From: Avibacterium gallinarum
Lineage (GTDB): Bacteria > Pseudomonadota > Gammaproteobacteria > Enterobacterales > Pasteurellaceae
Length of the DNA stretch: 64,000 nt
Reading direction: 5' to 3'
NCBI RefSeq assembly: GCF_002921135.1
Contig: NZ_PQVJ01000019.1
Location: forward strand, 1-64,000
Part shown: positions 10,008 through 19,424 of the stretch, piece after piece
How the letters are laid out: each line of letters opens with the position of its first letter
Position numbering within the stretch: the first letter of the stretch is position 1
Notes under the pieces: model-generated
Database searches by the model: none
Seen by the model: only the letters and a program-made list of their open reading frames with translations
What the model was told of the DNA's origin: nothing
Program-made: the position numbers and the translations under genes

Positions 10008-11339
10008 TTATTTTACTTTGCTTTCTTGAATAATCGACAAAATACCTTGTCGCTTACGCCAGTGCAGTAAATAGCCTGCCACCAAGCCCACCAAGGCGAA
10101 AGGCAGCCATTCGATGGAATAAGGCTTAAGCGGAAGCTGTTCGAGAAAATCCATTTTGCCTGAACCCAGCACGGATAAAATCGACACCAAGGTTACCAAA
10201 CCAATGGCTAAACGGTGAGCCAAGATCGGCATTGGCAAAAATAAATTAATTAATAGCAACAGAATGACCGTAATGGTAATGGGATATAAAATCATCAACA
10301 CTGGCAAAGAAAGCCCAATCACTTCTTTTAGCCCTAAATTGGCGATCACAAAGCTAATCAAACAAAATAGGATCGCATAAGTGCGGTAAGAAAATCGCGG
10401 AAATTGCTGATGAAAATAGCTGCTAATCGAAGCACACAGCCCCACCGCCGTGGTTAAACAAGCCAGCGACACAATGATATTCAGCACCAATCGCCCTAGC
10501 TCACCAAAGGCCATTGCGGTAACGTGGTTTAAAATATAAGTGCCAAGATCCTGTTTATTTTGATGTAACTGCGCCAGCACATCAGGGGAAATGATCAAAT
10601 GATTGCCCACCCAACCAAGGGAAATATAAATAAATGCCAAGGCAACCCCTGCGATCATTGCGGCAAAAATGGTTTGTTTTTGTAATGAAACCGCTTTTAC
10701 TGCGCTGGATTTGATCGCTCCTAGCACCATTGTGGAAAAGGCGATGGAAGCCAATGCGTCCATCGTTAAATAGCCATTAATCGCCCCATTGAAAAAATAA
10801 GTATGGCTTGCCGCAGGCATTGGTAAAGGTGTTTTTCCCACCAACATTAGCCCGGCTTTGACCACCAACGCAATAATCGCCAGCAATAACACAGGGGTGA
10901 GAATAGAGCCTATGCGTTCCACCATTTTAGAGGGATTTAGGCTCAGCCATAAAGTGAGTGCGAAATAAGCCAGCGTGAACAACAGTTGGGAAAGGCTATC
11001 TGCTTCTTTAAGAAAAGGGATCATCACCATTTCATAAGACATCGCGCCTGTTCTTGGGCCAGCAAAAAAAGGCCCGACCGCAAGGGAAATAGACACCAAA
11101 AATAGCACAGAAAACCACGGGTGAATTTGGCGTAACGCGGCCATATAACCACCGCGGTAAAACGCGCCAACAATAATGCCAAGCAGTGGCAAGCCCACGC
11201 CAGTTAGCACAAAGCCTGAGATAGACGGCAAAAATTCCGTGCCTGTTTCAAAGCCTAATTTGGGCGGAAAAATCAAATTTCCCGCACCAAAAAAAATAGC
11301 AAACAGCATAAAGCCAATAATAAAGGTATTTTTTGTCAT
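10008..11339 (-). CDS. brnQ: Branched-chain amino acid carrier BrnQ (LIVCS family)
   Basis: This is a sodium- or proton-coupled uptake protein for Leu, Ile and Val in the inner membrane. The 443-aa product starts with the family signature GFMLFAIFFGAGNLIFPP and has about 12 hydrophobic segments. A GGGA Shine-Dalgarno sequence lies before the ATG. The start is only 12 bp after the tex stop, so the two are probably cotranscribed. Confidence 0.93.
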   Translation of the reverse strand: MTKNTFIIGFMLFAIFFGAGNLIFPPKLGFETGTEFLPSISGFVLTGVGLPLLGIIVGAFYRGGYMAALRQIHPWFSVLFLVSISLAVGPFFAGPRTGAMSYEMVMIPFLKEADSLSQLLFTLAYFALTLWLSLNPSKMVERIGSILTPVLLLAIIALVVKAGLMLVGKTPLPMPAASHTYFFNGAINGYLTMDALASIAFSTMVLGAIKSSAVKAVSLQKQTIFAAMIAGVALAFIYISLGWVGNHLIISPDVLAQLHQNKQDLGTYILNHVTAMAFGELGRLVLNIIVSLACLTTAVGLCASISSYFHQQFPRFSYRTYAILFCLISFVIANLGLKEVIGLSLPVLMILYPITITVILLLLINLFLPMPILAHRLAIGLVTLVSILSVLGSGKMDFLEQLPLKPYSIEWLPFALVGLVAGYLLHWRKRQGILSIIQESKVK

Positions 11340-11351
11340 TCAATTTTCCCT

Positions 11352-13670
11352 TTATTTTTTCCAATTCTTCAACGCATCAGCAAAGGCATTGCCCATTGCG
11401 CTGTTATTTTGTGGCTTACGCGCTGCTTGTGCGTTACGCTGATTTTTCGCCGTCAAAGTGACGTGATTTTTTTCGCCATTTTGTGATTTATCCACAGGCT
11501 GTTCGTCTAAACGCATTGTCAGCGCGATACGCTTACGCGCCACGTCCACTTCCAACACTTTGACTTTCACAATATCCCCTGTTTTCACCACATCGTGCGG
11601 ATCTTCCACAAATTTATTGGAAAGGGAAGAAATATGTACCAGCCCGTCCTGATGAACGCCAATATCCACAAACGCACCAAAGTTGGTTACGTTGGTTACC
11701 GTTCCCTCAAGGATCATTCCTGCTTTCAAATCACTGATTTCTTCCACACCGTCCATAAAGGTGGCAGTTTTAAATTCTCCACGCGGATCACGCCCCGGTT
11801 TTTCTAGCTCTTTGAAAATATCCTGCACCGTTGGCAAACCAAATTGTTCATCAATAAATTGTTTTGGATCGAGCTGACGAATGGCACTGGCGTTGCCCAT
11901 TAAATCTTGGATAGATTGCTGCGTGGCTTGCAATATTTTTTCCACCACAGGATAGGTTTCAGGGTGAACGCCTGACGCATCAAGAGGATTTTGTCCCGCA
12001 GAAATACGCATAAAGCCCGCACATTGTTCAAAGGCTTTTGGCCCTAAACGGGACACTTTTTTCAGCTCTTCACGATTTTCAAAACGGCCATTTTCATCGC
12101 GGAATTGTACGATATTTTGCGCGAGCGTTTTGGTCATTCCTGCCACGCGAGCAAGTAACGGTACAGAAGCAGTATTAAGATCCACGCCCACCGCATTCAC
12201 ACAATCCTCCACCACCGCATCTAATTTGCGCGCTAATTGAGTTTGGTTCACATCGTGCTGATATTGCCCCACTCCAATGGCTTTTGGCTCAATTTTTACT
12301 AATTCCGCGAGCGGATCTTGCAAACGGCGCGCAATGGACACCGCACCACGCAAAGATACATCAAGCTGTGGAAATTCTTGTGCGGCTAATTCGGAAGCAG
12401 AATAAACAGACGCGCCCGCTTCGCTCACCACCACGGTTTGTGGTTTTTGTCCTGAGATTTGCTTCAATACCTCTTTGGCAAAGCGTTCTGTTTCTCTTGA
12501 TGCCGTGCCATTTCCAATAGCGATCAGTTCCACATTATGGCGTTCGATTAATTGATAAAGGCTCGCCATCGCCGCTGCTGCTTGTCCTGTATGTGGATAA
12601 ATCGTATCCGTAGCCAATAATTTTCCTGTATTATCCACAACGGCAACTTTCACGCCTGTACGCAACCCCGGATCTAACCCCATTGTGGTTTTAGCGCCAG
12701 CTGGGGCAGCCATTAAAAGTGCGGTAAGATTTCGCGCAAAAACATTGATGGCTTCTTCTTCCGCTTTTTCACGCAGCTGGCTCATTAATTCTGTTTCTAA
12801 ATGCAATGAAACCTTAATCCGCCACGTCCAGCTGATTACCTGTTCACGCCATTTGTCCGCTGGCTGTTGGTTGAAATGCACGCCCAAATGTTGGCGAATA
12901 ATTTCTTCACAATAACTCTGACGCGCCCCTTCTTCCTGTTCTGGATCAGCATTTAAGCTCAACTGCAAAATGCCCTCATTACGTCCACGGAACATTGCTA
13001 AAGCACGGTGCGAAGGCACATTATGCCAAAGCTCTTGGTGATCAAAATAATCTTGGAATTTTTCCCCTTCCTGTTCTTTACCTTCTAAAACTTTAGAAAT
13101 TAACACCGCACTTTGTTGTAGATACTGACGCACTTTCGCCAATAATTGTGCATCTTCCGCAAAGCGTTCCATTAAAATATAACGCGCGCCGTCTAACACG
13201 GCCTTGCTATCGGCAAAACCTTTCTCTGCGTCAATATAAGCGTTTGCGGCAGCTTCAGGATCTTGGCTTGGATCATTCCAAAGGCTTTCCGCCAACGGCT
13301 CAAGCCCTGCTTCAATGGCGATTTGCCCTTTGGTACGGCGTTTCGGTTTGTACGGCAAATACAAATCTTCCAGCTCAGTTTTGCTTTGGGTTTGTTGGAT
13401 TTGGTTGCGTAATTCCTCCGTCAATTTGCCCTGTTCTTCAATGGATTTCAAAATGGTTTGACGGCGATCTTCTAACTCGCGCAAATAAATCAAGCGGGTT
13501 TCAAAATGACGTAATTGGGTGTCATCTAAGCCACCCGTTACTTCTTTACGATAACGCGCAATAAAAGGAATGGTGTTGCCTTCGTCCAATAATTGAATGG
13601 CAGCTAAAATCTGCTGCGGACGCACCGCAAGCTCTGCGGCAATAATTTGGGAAATTTGTTGATTTAGCAT
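11352..13670 (-). CDS. tex: RNA-binding transcription accessory protein Tex
   Basis: Tex is a cytosolic nucleic-acid-binding protein of the YhgF/Spt6-like family. The 772-aa product has the N-terminal helical region ([13 protein letters not shown] at about 31), the YqgF-like RNase-H fold ([14 protein letters not shown], about residues 330-345), tandem HhH motifs near 500-560, and a C-terminal S1 domain ([16 protein letters not shown]...HISSL, about residues 650-720). The tail is basic and Asn-rich. In enterobacteria tex/yhgF sits divergent from greB; here a toxin-antitoxin pair separates them. Confidence 0.95.
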   Translation of the reverse strand: MLNQQISQIIAAELAVRPQQILAAIQLLDEGNTIPFIARYRKEVTGGLDDTQLRHFETRLIYLRELEDRRQTILKSIEEQGKLTEELRNQIQQTQSKTELEDLYLPYKPKRRTKGQIAIEAGLEPLAESLWNDPSQDPEAAANAYIDAEKGFADSKAVLDGARYILMERFAEDAQLLAKVRQYLQQSAVLISKVLEGKEQEGEKFQDYFDHQELWHNVPSHRALAMFRGRNEGILQLSLNADPEQEEGARQSYCEEIIRQHLGVHFNQQPADKWREQVISWTWRIKVSLHLETELMSQLREKAEEEAINVFARNLTALLMAAPAGAKTTMGLDPGLRTGVKVAVVDNTGKLLATDTIYPHTGQAAAAMASLYQLIERHNVELIAIGNGTASRETERFAKEVLKQISGQKPQTVVVSEAGASVYSASELAAQEFPQLDVSLRGAVSIARRLQDPLAELVKIEPKAIGVGQYQHDVNQTQLARKLDAVVEDCVNAVGVDLNTASVPLLARVAGMTKTLAQNIVQFRDENGRFENREELKKVSRLGPKAFEQCAGFMRISAGQNPLDASGVHPETYPVVEKILQATQQSIQDLMGNASAIRQLDPKQFIDEQFGLPTVQDIFKELEKPGRDPRGEFKTATFMDGVEEISDLKAGMILEGTVTNVTNFGAFVDIGVHQDGLVHISSLSNKFVEDPHDVVKTGDIVKVKVLEVDVARKRIALTMRLDEQPVDKSQNGEKNHVTLTAKNQRNAQAARKPQNNSAMGNAFADALKNWKK

Positions 13671-13768
13671 TGGCTCTTATTTTGATTAGTAAAAATTGCC
13701 ATAGGATACTGGTTTTACGGGCTTTGCTCAAATGTTTATTTGCCACAAATTTAACCTACAATTTTTTC

Positions 13769-13800
13769 TTGTTATTTTTTTCTTTTGCACTACATTGTAG
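13769..13800 (+). promoter_or_regulatory. Promoter and palindromic operator of the TA pair
   Basis: A -35 TTGTTA (13769-13774) and a -10 TACATT (13791-13796) are spaced by 16 bp. The -10 lies within the palindrome CTACA-T-TGTAG (13790-13800). A further CTACA lies at 13809-13813. Binding of the antitoxin/toxin complex there would block the promoter, the usual autoregulation of such modules. Confidence 0.55.
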
Positions 13801-13824
13801 AAACATCACTACAAGGAGCTCAAA

Positions 13825-14085
13825 ATGACGATTATGACCAGCCGAGAATTTAATCAACATCTCAATCAGGCACAAAAAGCGGCACAAATCGCACCGGTTA
13901 TTGTAACTAATCGAGGTGAACCAACTTATGTGTTAATGAGCTATACCGATTATCAGAAAACGTTACGCTCTCTTTCACCTCGTAATGCGTTAGAGGCATT
14001 AATGCCACAAGATGAAGCTGATATTGAATTAGAAATTCAACCTCGTTCAACAAAGCAACGTGCCCCCATTGAACTTGATGATTAG
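13825..14085 (+). CDS. Antitoxin of the Phd/YefM family
   Basis: This 86-aa protein begins MTIMTSREFNQH, the usual Phd/YefM DNA-binding N-terminus. ITNRGEPTYVLMSY-type residues follow (VTNRGEPTYVLMSYTDY, about residues 30-46). The acidic C-terminal third should wrap the toxin. GGAG precedes the ATG. The stop is 8 bp before the toxin gene, so the pair is one operon. It is expected to neutralise the PIN toxin and repress its own promoter. Confidence 0.88.
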   Translation: MTIMTSREFNQHLNQAQKAAQIAPVIVTNRGEPTYVLMSYTDYQKTLRSLSPRNALEALMPQDEADIELEIQPRSTKQRAPIELDD

Positions 14086-14093
14086 AGGACAAA

Positions 14094-14513
14094 ATGTATT
14101 TTATTGATACTAATGTATTAAGTGAAATTCGTAAAATTAAAAGTGGGAAAGCAAACCAAGGAGTTATTCGTTGGTTATCTGAAATTAATGAACAGCAAAT
14201 TTATACGAATATTGTCGTAATGATGGAATTAGAACGTGGCATTTTAGCTAAAGAACGTAAAGATCCTTGGCAAGGAAAAATACTCCGTCAATGGTTTGAA
14301 AACACCATAAAAATAGGCTTTGCAAATCGTATTCTTCATCTTGATGCTAAAACAGCACAGATCTGTGCAACATTACATATTCCCGATCACTGTCCCGAAA
14401 ATGATGCTTGGATTGCTGCTAGTGCTATTCAATATGGTCTTACTCTTGTTACAAGAAACACCGCTGATTTCTCACGTATGGGGATAAAATTATTCAATCC
14501 GTTTGATGAATAG
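14094..14513 (+). CDS. vapC: VapC/FitB-type PIN-domain toxin
   Basis: This is a 139-aa PIN ribonuclease toxin. The metal-binding acidic residues are visible: D5 (FIDTNVLSE), E45 (MELERG), D104 (ENDAWIAA) and D125 (NTADF). Such toxins cleave tRNA or rRNA; the target here is unknown. AGAGGA lies before the ATG. All catalytic residues are present, so it should be active unless held by the antitoxin. It is placed between tex and greB. Confidence 0.9.
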   Translation: MYFIDTNVLSEIRKIKSGKANQGVIRWLSEINEQQIYTNIVVMMELERGILAKERKDPWQGKILRQWFENTIKIGFANRILHLDAKTAQICATLHIPDHCPENDAWIAASAIQYGLTLVTRNTADFSRMGIKLFNPFDE

Positions 14514-14546
14514 TTTTTATAAATTCAAAAGTAAAGGTATAGCACA

Positions 14547-15023
14547 ATGTCAAAATCAAATTACATTACGCGTAGTGGCTGGAATGCGCTGGATCAAGAA
14601 TTGAAATTTTTGTGGAAGGAAGAGCGTCCTAAGGTTACGCAAGCGGTGTCTGATGCGGCGGCATTAGGGGATCGCAGTGAAAATGCCGAATATATTTATG
14701 GTAAGCGCCGTTTGCGTGAAATTGATCGCCGTGTCCGCTTTTTGACAAAACGTTTAGAAGTGTTGCAGATTGTGGATTATCACCCTAGACAGGAAGGGAA
14801 GATCTTTTTTGGTGCTTGGGTAAGCCTTGAAAATGAAAATGGCGAGGAAAATCAATACCGTATCGTGGGCTGTGATGAGTTTGATCCCACTAAAAATTGG
14901 ATCTCCATTGACAGCCCTGTGGCGCGCGCCTTAATTGGGAAAGAAGTAGATGATGAAGTGAAAGTCCATACACCATCTGGCTTAGTGACGTTATTTGTGA
15001 ATAAAATTTGGTACGAGAAATAG
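14547..15023 (+). CDS. greB: Transcript cleavage factor GreB
   Basis: GreB rescues backtracked RNA polymerase by stimulating transcript cleavage. The 158-aa product has the N-terminal coiled coil with the catalytic acidic tip (AALGDRSENAEYIYGKRRLRE, about residues 40-60) and the C-terminal FKBP-like domain with DSPVARALIGK and a GEEN loop. It has the length of GreB rather than GreA by motif (GKRRLREID). It starts 33 bp after vapC and ends 2 bp from the convergent agaF. Confidence 0.95.
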   Translation: MSKSNYITRSGWNALDQELKFLWKEERPKVTQAVSDAAALGDRSENAEYIYGKRRLREIDRRVRFLTKRLEVLQIVDYHPRQEGKIFFGAWVSLENENGEENQYRIVGCDEFDPTKNWISIDSPVARALIGKEVDDEVKVHTPSGLVTLFVNKIWYEK

Positions 15024-15025
15024 TC

Positions 15026-15460
15026 TCAAATACCATCATCTTCTGCGCGTGCCGTTCTTTTTGCTGTTTGTTGTGCTGAAAGTGTGGTGATGCCTTGATT
15101 TGCGCTAGCTAGGGCTTGTGTAACTAACTCAAAAAACTCAAGCTCATCTTTCGCCATTATGGTTTCAATCAGCATTTGTAAATTCGTGCCAACAATTACC
15201 TCTGCGCACTCAAACTGTTGTGCAATCATCGCACATTGGCGAAATGGCGTGCCACCTAAAATATCGCAGCAAAAAAGCACCGCACTTTCCTGTTCCGCCT
15301 TGAGATATTGTTCGATATTTTGGCGTAATTGTTCTGGCGTGGTTTGCTTGTCATCAAAATCAAAAAAGGCCACCTTTGGATATTGCCCAATAATTTGCTC
15401 CAGCGCACTTTGTAGCCCTGTGGCGAAATGTCCGTGTCCGCTCACGATCAAGGTTGTCAT
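15026..15460 (-). CDS. agaF: PTS IIA component, mannose family (AgaF-type)
   Basis: The IIA protein receives phosphate from HPr and passes it to IIB. The N-terminal LIVSGHGHFATG carries the likely phosphohistidine H9, aligned with AgaF (TGHGGFASG). DILGGTPF near residue 67 is typical of the fold. The 144-aa product is a single domain. AAGGAG precedes the ATG. It is the last gene of the agaVWEF cluster but lies behind a strong intrinsic terminator, so it should be made in smaller amounts or from readthrough. Confidence 0.85.
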   Translation of the reverse strand: MTTLIVSGHGHFATGLQSALEQIIGQYPKVAFFDFDDKQTTPEQLRQNIEQYLKAEQESAVLFCCDILGGTPFRQCAMIAQQFECAEVIVGTNLQMLIETIMAKDELEFFELVTQALASANQGITTLSAQQTAKRTARAEDDGI

Positions 15461-15486
15461 CTTTTTCTCCTTATTGATCTAAAATA

Positions 15487-15515
15487 GATAAAAAATGCCG
15501 AGCAAACACTCGGCA
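15487..15515 (-). terminator. Intrinsic terminator inside the aga cluster
   Basis: TGCCGAG (15496-15502) and CTCGGCA (15509-15515) form a perfect 7-bp GC-rich stem with a CAAACA loop. On the minus strand a U-rich tail follows (complement of 15487-15495). It lies between agaE and agaF. Confidence 0.85.
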
Positions 15516-15531
15516 CTCATCACAATAATAT

Positions 15532-16374
15532 TTATAGGATACCCGCAAAACGTCCGCCGATACCAATCACTACGGTGAGAATGATTAAGCGTAATGGCGA
15601 CCAGTTGCGTTTCACTAAATAGTACATCAATAAGGTGTACACCAATGGTAAAAAGGCTGGCATTAGCTTGTCTAACACATCAGCTTGCACTTTCACCACG
15701 GCATCACCAGCGGTGATTTCTGCGGTGGTTTGGAAACGAATGTAAGTGGCAACTAATGCGCCAATCACGGTCATACCGATCATTGATGCGGCGTGTGACA
15801 CTTTTTTCGTGTTAGCCTTAATGGTTGGAATAGCTGCTACCCCCATTTTGTAGGCATAATGGGCTAGACCAAAACGTAAACCAAAATGCACGATATTGAA
15901 TACTACAAAGAAGAAAATCGCCCCAAGGATCGATCCTTGTAACGCCAAACTTGCGCCAATACCACCACAAATTGGCAATAAGGTGAACCAGAATAAGGCA
16001 TCACCAATGCCCCCTAATGGCGCACCCACGGCGATTTTTGTACTTTGAATGGCGTTCACTTCTTGTTTGGAACGTTCCATTGCCAGCACAATACCCATTA
16101 CGAATGTAACAAGGAATGGGTGGGTGTTGAAAAAGCCCAAATGTCCTTTCATTGCCTTGCTTAAATCCGCTTTGTTGGTGTGAATTTTTTTCAATGCGGG
16201 GCTAATTCCATATAACCAACCGGCCGCTTGCATACGCTCATAGTTAAAAGAAGCTTGTAGTAATAAAGAACGCCACGCCATCGTATTAATATCAGATTTA
16301 GTGAGTTCTGTACCCATTGTTTGATCTTCGTACACATTGTCATTTTGTACGCTTTGACGTGCTTTAGATTCCAT
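15532..16374 (-). CDS. agaE: PTS IID component, N-acetylgalactosamine type (AgaE)
   Basis: This is a membrane subunit of the sugar channel, partner of the IIC protein. The 280-aa product shows the IID signature SLLLQASFNYERMQAAGW (about residues 36-53), GAPLGGIGDALFWFTLLP near 120, and C-terminal hydrophobic segments. I chose the ATG at 16374, preceded by GAGGAG. It overlaps the end of agaW by 11 nt, so the two are translationally coupled. The sequence resembles E. coli AgaE more than ManZ. Confidence 0.88.
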   Translation of the reverse strand: MESKARQSVQNDNVYEDQTMGTELTKSDINTMAWRSLLLQASFNYERMQAAGWLYGISPALKKIHTNKADLSKAMKGHLGFFNTHPFLVTFVMGIVLAMERSKQEVNAIQSTKIAVGAPLGGIGDALFWFTLLPICGGIGASLALQGSILGAIFFFVVFNIVHFGLRFGLAHYAYKMGVAAIPTIKANTKKVSHAASMIGMTVIGALVATYIRFQTTAEITAGDAVVKVQADVLDKLMPAFLPLVYTLLMYYLVKRNWSPLRLIILTVVIGIGGRFAGIL

Positions 16375-17140
16375 CTTGAAACTCCTCTTTTTGCGTTGCT
16401 TTTGTTTCAGTATTGCCTTTACGCATATAATCAATCAATGCCATTGCCACTGCCGCGGCAGCAATTGCTAACACTGGCAGATTAAGCCAAGCAGCACCCA
16501 CAAAACCTAGGATAAAATAAGGGATATAGGCATTTTTCATCATAATTTTCATTAATACCGCAAACCCGATAGCTGGCATAATGCCCCCTGCCACGCCTAA
16601 ACCATCAATCACTTCTTTTGGCAACATTGCAATGATTTTACCTGCATATTCCGCGCCAAAGTAAGTTGGCAAGAACGCACAGAAGAAATAGAACGTACCC
16701 AGCACTAATAAACCAAGATAGTTCACATAATCAATGCCTTTGAGATTGGCTTCTTCCGCCATTTGATCACAACGGGACATAACCGCTGACATTACGGAGA
16801 ATAAGAAAGTGATCCCCATTTGCACTGCAATGGCAAACGGCACAGCAACCCCAACGGCGACTTTTGGATCGGTTTTGGTGGTGATGGCAAATGCCGTTCC
16901 CACGATCGTACCGATAATCACATTCGGAGGCTGTGCGCCTGCTAATGGTGCAAGCCCCATCCAGACTAATTCAAGGGTACCGCCAACTAAAATCCCTGTT
17001 TGTAAATCCCCTAAAATCGCTCCCACAATAGGCCCTAATACAACTGGTCTATGAAAATGCGTTAAACCATTATAGAGGTCAAGACCTGCAAAGAATGCAA
17101 GTACACCCAATAAGAGTGCCTGTAAAAGTCCAATTTCCAT
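16364..17140 (-). CDS. agaW: PTS IIC component, N-acetylgalactosamine type (AgaW)
   Basis: This is the substrate-binding channel subunit of a mannose-family PTS. The 258-aa product has GLDLYNGLTHFHRPVVLGP near the N-terminus, then GDLQTGILVGGTLELVWMGLAPLAGAQPP, the family's conserved loop, and about seven hydrophobic segments. It follows agaV by 18 bp and overlaps agaE by 11 nt. Substrate is inferred from the neighbours; galactosamine is possible. Confidence 0.88.
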   Translation of the reverse strand: MEIGLLQALLLGVLAFFAGLDLYNGLTHFHRPVVLGPIVGAILGDLQTGILVGGTLELVWMGLAPLAGAQPPNVIIGTIVGTAFAITTKTDPKVAVGVAVPFAIAVQMGITFLFSVMSAVMSRCDQMAEEANLKGIDYVNYLGLLVLGTFYFFCAFLPTYFGAEYAGKIIAMLPKEVIDGLGVAGGIMPAIGFAVLMKIMMKNAYIPYFILGFVGAAWLNLPVLAIAAAAVAMALIDYMRKGNTETKATQKEEFQDGI

Positions 17141-17158
17141 AGTTTCCTCGCTTCTTTC

Positions 17159-17632
17159 TTACAATAATTTAAACAAATCTATTGCATCTTCGGTTGGCAC
17201 ACCTTGAATAAAGCACTGCACGCCAAGCTGGCGTAGCTGTTCAAATGCCGCTCTGTCTTTATCATTTACGGATACGGTTTTATGGATCTGTGTTTTGCCC
17301 TCCTCATAATGCATATTGCCTACGTTAATTTTTTCAATTGGCACGCCACCTTGCACTAAGGTTAAAAAATCACTCGGTGTTTTGCACACAAGCAAGATTT
17401 TTTGTCGATCCGCCGCACGATGGATATTGTCAATCACCTTTTGCAAAGGCCAAAAACGCACATCAATGCCCTCAGCAAGCACCATTTCCATCAAATTTTG
17501 TTGCATTGGATCTTCTGCCACTTCATCATTGGCCACTAATACCAAATTCGCGCCAGCAAAGCCAACCCACTGCACGCCCACTTGACCGTGGATCAAACGC
17601 TCATCAATGCGGTTTAAAACAATATTTGGCAT
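17159..17632 (-). CDS. agaV: PTS IIB component, N-acetylgalactosamine type (AgaV)
   Basis: IIB carries the phosphohistidine that phosphorylates the incoming sugar. H15 in RIDERLIHGQV is the active site. The 157-aa product is strikingly close to E. coli AgaV over its whole length, including QWVGFAGANLVLVANDEVAE and INVGNMHY, which is the basis for calling the cluster agaVWEF. No deacetylase, isomerase, kinase, aldolase or agaR gene is nearby, so the rest of the pathway must lie elsewhere or be missing. Confidence 0.9.
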   Translation of the reverse strand: MPNIVLNRIDERLIHGQVGVQWVGFAGANLVLVANDEVAEDPMQQNLMEMVLAEGIDVRFWPLQKVIDNIHRAADRQKILLVCKTPSDFLTLVQGGVPIEKINVGNMHYEEGKTQIHKTVSVNDKDRAAFEQLRQLGVQCFIQGVPTEDAIDLFKLL

Positions 17633-17713
17633 AACACTCTCCTTTCTAACCTGTTTTATGTATCTTCTTTTTACGCCTAAAAAATAAGGAAAGCAAAGAG
17701 TAAAATAAAGAAG

Positions 17714-17729
17714 TGTGACAGAGATCTAA
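17714..17729. promoter_or_regulatory. Possible CRP site upstream of agaV
   Basis: TGTGA-N6-TCTAA matches the left CRP half-site fully and the right half-site partly. Its centre lies about 45 bp upstream of the start point predicted by a minus-strand TTATTT -10 near 17682-17687. Carbon-catabolite control of a sugar PTS would be expected. The rest of 17633-17841 holds no gene. Confidence 0.35.
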
Positions 17730-17804
17730 AAATATTTTTTGGAGTGTAATTTACAAATTACGGAGAAAAGTCATATAGCACAATTTGCTAGAAAATTAGG
17801 CGAT

Positions 17805-17831
17805 AAAAAAGCCACTTAAAGAAAGTGGCTT
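17805..17831 (-). terminator. Terminator of ispH
   Basis: AAGCCACTT (17809-17817) pairs with AAGTGGCTT (17823-17831), loop about 5 nt. The minus strand then has a U-run (complement of 17805-17810). It lies 10 bp past the ispH stop. Confidence 0.85.
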
Positions 17832-17841
17832 GATGAGGTAA

Positions 17842-18786
17842 TTACTGAACCGCTTTAATCCGTAACTCTTTCGGTACTTCAAACACGGTGTTTTCTTCGC
17901 AGCCTTGTAGCTCTTCCACTTGGGTTACGCCTAATTCTCTTAAGCGATTAACCACCGATTGCACTAATACTTCAGGGGCGGAAGCGCCTGCGGTAATACC
18001 GATGGTGGAAACCTCTTTGAGCCACGCGATGTCAATATCATTGGCATCATCAATCAGTTTCGCAGTTACGCCCATTCTGGTGGCAAGCTCTGCTAAGCGG
18101 TTGGAATTGGAAGAGTTTTTTGAACCAACAACAATCACCAAATCAGCAATTTTGGCTAATTCTCTCACCGCTTGTTGGCGGTTGGTGGTGGCATAGCAAA
18201 TATCGTTTTTGCGTGGGCCTTGAATGGCGGGATATTTTTCTTTTAACGCAGCAATCACTTCACTAGTATCATCAATGGAAAGGGTGGTTTGCGTCATAAA
18301 GGTAATATCATCTTCTTTCGTCAGCGCAAGTTTGGCGATGTCTTCTACATCTTCCACTAAATAAATACCGCCTTGTGCATTATCATATTGCCCCATTGTG
18401 CCTTCTACTTCAGGGTGGCCTTCGTGTCCAATCAACACCGCTTTTGTGCCTTTTCGGCTAGCACGTGCCACTTGCATATGCACTTTGGTTACTAACGGAC
18501 AGGTGGCATCAAACACTTTCAGCTCGCGTCTTTTGGCTTCTTGACGCACCGCTTGGGAAACACCGTGAGCGGAAAAAATCACGATCGCGCCATCTGGCAC
18601 TTCATCTAATTCTTCCACAAACACCGCACCACGTTCACGCAATCCATTCACCACAAAACGGTTATGCACCACTTCGTGGCGGACATAAATCGGTGCGCCG
18701 TGAATTTCTAAAGCTAATTCGACAATGCTAATGGCACGATCTACCCCTGCACAAAAGCCACGCGGGTTGGCTAAGATAATTTTCAC
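17842..18786 (-). CDS. ispH: 4-hydroxy-3-methylbut-2-enyl diphosphate reductase IspH
   Basis: IspH performs the last step of the MEP isoprenoid pathway, giving IPP and DMAPP. The three iron-sulfur cysteines are C12 (PRGFCAGV), C96 (DATCPLV) and C197 ([11 protein letters not shown]). The 314-aa product has the usual length. Its ATG overlaps the lspA stop by 4 nt, so it is translationally coupled to lspA. Confidence 0.97.
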   Translation of the reverse strand: MKIILANPRGFCAGVDRAISIVELALEIHGAPIYVRHEVVHNRFVVNGLRERGAVFVEELDEVPDGAIVIFSAHGVSQAVRQEAKRRELKVFDATCPLVTKVHMQVARASRKGTKAVLIGHEGHPEVEGTMGQYDNAQGGIYLVEDVEDIAKLALTKEDDITFMTQTTLSIDDTSEVIAALKEKYPAIQGPRKNDICYATTNRQQAVRELAKIADLVIVVGSKNSSNSNRLAELATRMGVTAKLIDDANDIDIAWLKEVSTIGITAGASAPEVLVQSVVNRLRELGVTQVEELQGCEENTVFEVPKELRIKAVQ

Positions 18787-19280
18787 TGGGCTTTCTCCGT
18801 TTTTTTCTCGTTATTTTTGATGGCATCAATAGCAAGCAACGCGGCACCAATACAAATGGCAATGTCCGCCACGTTAAAGACTGGATAATGCCATTGTTGC
18901 CAGTAGAAATCGAAAAAATCCACCACAAAACCGTGATACGCACGATCCGCCATATTCGCCAGCGCTCCGCCAATAATTAGCGCATAAGCGGTGTTTTTTA
19001 ACCTCTGGCTCGCTTTATTTTTGGCTAAGAAAATTACGAGCATTACGGAAATTCCAATGGCAAGTAGGATAAAAAAGCTTTTCTGCCAGCCTGAGTGATC
19101 CGCTAGAAAACTAAATGCTGCACCATAATTTCGCACATAGGTGAGATTAAAAATAGGCAAGACTTGGACACTTTCGTACAGCTCAAAATGGTTTACCACT
19201 AAATATTTGGTAAACAAATCTAAGCAAAATACCACCGCACTTAGCCAGAGAAATGATAAACCTGATTTAGATTTTGACAT
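18783..19280 (-). CDS. lspA: Lipoprotein signal peptidase LspA
   Basis: LspA is an inner-membrane aspartyl protease that removes the signal peptide of diacylated prolipoproteins. The 165-aa product has four membrane segments. The conserved Asp residues are D112 (ANMADR) and D139 (FNVADIAI), with N109 and the VVDFFDF box between. It starts after a USS-dyad terminator and is coupled to ispH downstream. ileS lies upstream, the common gamma-proteobacterial order. Confidence 0.96.
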   Translation of the reverse strand: MSKSKSGLSFLWLSAVVFCLDLFTKYLVVNHFELYESVQVLPIFNLTYVRNYGAAFSFLADHSGWQKSFFILLAIGISVMLVIFLAKNKASQRLKNTAYALIIGGALANMADRAYHGFVVDFFDFYWQQWHYPVFNVADIAICIGAALLAIDAIKNNEKKTEKAQ

Positions 19281-19371
19281 CTATTTGTTCCAAAATGTAG
19301 GTTGTTTCCAAATGTAAGGACAGGCAGCCCTACAAATTCAATTACACCAAACAAAAAATTCGTGAAAAAAG

Positions 19372-19409
19372 CACCGCACTTTGTGATTTCGCTAAATCAA
19401 AGTGCGGTG
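19372..19409. terminator. USS-dyad hairpin between ileS and lspA
   Basis: CACCGCACTTT (19372-19382) and AAAGTGCGGTG (19399-19409) form a long stem, extended inside by GATTT/AAATC. T-rich sequence flanks it on the minus strand (complement of 19365-19370). Both arms are exact USS copies. It probably ends ileS mRNA. Confidence 0.8.
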
Positions 19410-19424
19410 GAATTTTTTCATATT

